Shown here one piece after another: positions 61,994 to 64,000 of a stretch of DNA of 64,000 nt. The notes beneath the pieces are model-generated. The model had not been told where the DNA came from. It ran no database searches and was given only the letters and a program-made list of their open reading frames with translations. Source of the DNA: Hymenobacter duratus (GTDB taxonomy: Bacteria; Bacteroidota; Bacteroidia; Cytophagales; Hymenobacteraceae); NCBI RefSeq assembly GCF_014698995.1, contig NZ_JACWZZ010000004.1, positions 186,001-250,000 of the forward strand. Reading direction: 5' to 3'. Position 1 is the first letter of the stretch. Every line of letters begins with the position of its first letter. Both the position numbers and the translations under genes were made by a program.

Positions 61994-63178
61994 CTAGTAA
62001 TTGAGTACCCAGAGAGAAGAACCCATCCGCTTGCGCAGAATGGTAGCCTGACGGTCGGCCGAAGTCCGGTCGGCGTAGTCGGCAACGGAGAGCTTGAACT
62101 GGCGGCTGCCGGCCTGCGGCAGAATTACGCGGGCCGGGTGGCCCAACCGAACCAGGGCCTGACGCCCCTTTTCGGCATTGGCCAGGCTGGTATAAGAGCC
62201 TGCCACCACGTAGTAACGGCCCGTGCGGCTTTTAATTGTCGCGGTTTCGGCTACCGGAGTTGCATTGGTGGCCCGCGCCTTTTCCCAGCCCGGTGCTTTT
62301 GTAGCCGGCTTGGCTGCAGCAGCTTTGGCTTTAGATTTCGCGGCGGCCGGCGTCTGCACATCCACGGAGGCAGCAGCTGGCTTTGCAGCGTCAGCAACCG
62401 GCTTTATAGCTACGGTAGGTGCGGCAGCAGGCAACTCAGCAGAACTGCTGGCTGGGCGCTTGGCTACGAAGTTGTCGGCGGGCGTGAGAGCGGCCTGCTG
62501 GCGGCTGATAACGGCTTCGGTAGCGGCCTGCGAAGCAGCCGGAGCTTCTGGACGGGTTTCAAACACTGAAAGCTGGGCGGGCAGACGCAGCGAATCGGGC
62601 AGGTAGCCCTGCTGATCAGCAAACATGTAGCTGGCCGAGAACATCAGGCCTACAACCACCGCCGTCAGGGCATTATACACGACCCGGGAAGCACGGCGGC
62701 GCACTGTCGCCAGCTGCGGAGCGGCGGGCTGCCGCTCACGCGAGTTCAGCGCATCCGTAGCGCGCACCGGGCGCGATACTAGTTCTGGCAGGCCAAAGCT
62801 GGCGGAAAGCAGATTGTCGGTACCCGTGTATTCAAACTCAAGACCACGGCCTGCCGAGCGGCGGAAGATGCCAATGCCGCTCAACTCGGTACGCTGGCCG
62901 GTTTCCAGTTCCTGCTGCATGCGAGCCACGGCCTCCCGAACCATCTGCCGGGCCTGGGCCGGGCTCAGATTCAGGTGCTGGCTTAACGCATCTACCAGCA
63001 GACCGTCGTTGCGGGTCAACGACTGATTGAAGGCTACGCGCTTGGCCGGCGGGGCCAGCGTATGGCGCACCGGATGAATGCGGGCGGGAGCGTAGTCGGC
63101 AATCAGGCCGCCAAAATCAGGGATGATGACGCAGTCATGGTCCCGGAGCAACGTGCGGATGTGGTCGGATAGCGGCAA
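61994..63178 (-). CDS. HU-CCDC81 and SPOR domain protein
   Basis: The protein has 394 residues. The N-terminal part (IRTLLRDHDCVIIPDFGGLIADYAPARIHP and KRVAFNQSLTRNDGLLVDALSQ) matches the HU-CCDC81 domains of Bacteroidota. One membrane segment lies in the middle (VVYNALTAVVVGLMFSASYMF), then an Ala/Pro/Lys-rich linker, then a SPOR domain (GRYYVVAGSYTSLANAEKGRQALV ... WVLNY) that binds denuded peptidoglycan. It is probably at the division septum. It stops one base before exbB. Confidence 0.88.
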   Translation of the reverse strand: MPLSDHIRTLLRDHDCVIIPDFGGLIADYAPARIHPVRHTLAPPAKRVAFNQSLTRNDGLLVDALSQHLNLSPAQARQMVREAVARMQQELETGQRTELSGIGIFRRSAGRGLEFEYTGTDNLLSASFGLPELVSRPVRATDALNSRERQPAAPQLATVRRRASRVVYNALTAVVVGLMFSASYMFADQQGYLPDSLRLPAQLSVFETRPEAPAASQAATEAVISRQQAALTPADNFVAKRPASSSAELPAAAPTVAIKPVADAAKPAAASVDVQTPAAAKSKAKAAAAKPATKAPGWEKARATNATPVAETATIKSRTGRYYVVAGSYTSLANAEKGRQALVRLGHPARVILPQAGSRQFKLSVADYADRTSADRQATILRKRMGSSLWVLNY

Positions 63179-63277
63179 GGTGTAGCGGTCTGGGATGAAA
63201 AGCAGAGGTAGTAAAATCGTCTGTCAGCCGCTGCAGACAGCAGGCTGACAGACGATTCGGTATCTCAAGGCGCAGAT

Positions 63278-64000
63278 TTAAAAGTCGTAGGTAACTCCTG
63301 CCAAGACGTTGATTCCTTTCACGGGGTAGTTCAGGAACCGCTCGTATTTACGGCCCAGCAGGTTATTGCCTTGAGCAAAGATGCTCAGATTTTCCATAAT
63401 CCGGTAATCTGCCTTCAGGTTCAGGTCGATGACGGAGTCGGTAGGACGCACAATTTCACGGCCGGGCACGAAGGCCGGATCGAAAGCCCCCGGCTTGTAG
63501 CTGGAGCCGTAGCTGGAGCTATACGTGTATAGTTCGGCGCCCAGCAGCAGCTTCTCATATACGTTGTGCGTGGCGAACAGCACCGACTGGAACGCCGGCC
63601 GGTGGAACGGCTGAGCCAGCGTTTTCACTTTGTAGCCGTTGTAGTCAGCCTTGAGCCCGATGCGGGTTTTTTCGGCCGCGTTGTAAATAATTTCGCCGTG
63701 TACATTGATCAGCTGCGTGGCCTTCTTGTCATAGACGAGGTCGAACTTGGTGGAGTCGCGGCGGGAGTTGTTGTAGAAGTACAGGTTCCGGTCGTTACTC
63801 AGCGTCACCTTGGCATTCACCTCCAGCGCGCGGGCTGGGGCCGCGTTGAAGCCGAAGAACACAGTTGGGCCGCGGTGGGTGTCGGCCACGCGCTGGTTGG
63901 GCGCCAGCCAGGGGTTTTCGGTGGTCAGGTCGTACATCGTCACGCGCTGCAAACCGCCACCCAAGCCGCCAAACACCACGAATTTGTCCTCGGTGACGGT
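63278..64000 (-). CDS. TonB-dependent receptor-like outer-membrane protein, C-terminal part
   Basis: Partial: the frame is open through the right edge. About 240 residues are present, made of alternating barrel strands (FVVFGGLGGGLQRVTMYDL, EVNAKVTLSNDRNLYFYNNS) and ending NVLAGVTYDF with the terminal aromatic. NLSIFAQGNNLLGRKYERFLNYP is the usual penultimate segment of receptors in this phylum. It precedes the SPOR gene by 99 bases. Confidence 0.75.
   Translation of the reverse strand, partial: TVTEDKFVVFGGLGGGLQRVTMYDLTTENPWLAPNQRVADTHRGPTVFFGFNAAPARALEVNAKVTLSNDRNLYFYNNSRRDSTKFDLVYDKKATQLINVHGEIIYNAAEKTRIGLKADYNGYKVKTLAQPFHRPAFQSVLFATHNVYEKLLLGAELYTYSSSYGSSYKPGAFDPAFVPGREIVRPTDSVIDLNLKADYRIMENLSIFAQGNNLLGRKYERFLNYPVKGINVLAGVTYDF

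Overview
The window looks like a piece of a GC-rich Bacteroidota chromosome, most likely a Hymenobacter-type member of the Cytophagales. The evidence is a subtilase with a type IX secretion (Por) C-terminal domain, TonB-dependent receptors with a carboxypeptidase-like plug domain, an HU-CCDC81/SPOR protein, DUF2911, bifunctional HisIE and HisB, and promoters of the Bacteroidota type (TTG, about 19 bp, TAnnTTTG). The genus is an inference from recalled family distribution, not from a search.

The window has two halves. Bases 1 to about 27,480 are accessory DNA ending at a tRNA-Thr(UGU) gene, beside which lies a tyrosine recombinase. From the left this half holds: (i) a minus-strand nuclease block made of an HNH protein, a superfamily-2 helicase with its own C-terminal HNH, a HIT-family protein and a third HNH protein; (ii) a gene fragment that abuts this block head to head; (iii) a secreted coiled-coil/barrel-like protein, a complete umuDC pair with twin TAGTATAC boxes in its promoter, and a NucA-type nuclease lipoprotein; (iv) a PLD-fold protein paired with an OLD-like ATPase/TOPRIM protein, followed by a very AT-rich gene with an HEXXH motif; (v) a badly decayed sigma-54-type response regulator; and (vi) a roughly 10.7-kb phage-like unit. 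That unit has an M15 endolysin and lysis-type membrane proteins, a divergent early promoter with a strong operator-like inverted repeat, a RecE-like exonuclease, surface/structural-type proteins, a thermonuclease and the integrase. I see no terminase, portal or capsid gene.

Bases 27,550 to 64,000 are mostly core chromosome: an L,D-transpeptidase, an HD hydrolase, gyrA, a TPR protein, the full histidine operon (hisG-D-C-B-H-A-F-IE, minus strand), DUF2911, a TonB-dependent receptor, rpe, a T9SS subtilase, mnmA, a TrpF-like protein, trmB, folC, and a TonB/ExbD/ExbB/SPOR cluster.

The his operon is the most unusual core locus. It is preceded by an unannotated 41-residue leader ORF ending in a His-rich run (HHHLHGYH), placed directly behind a TACTTTTG promoter box and overlapping a hairpin, so it looks like a histidine attenuator. 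Between hisC and hisB sit an Imm50-like gene, a P-loop polynucleotide-kinase-like gene and a Thg1 (tRNA-His guanylyltransferase family) gene. A second small acidic protein gene lies between hisA and hisF. Nearly every remaining intercistronic gap is filled by dispersed inverted repeats.
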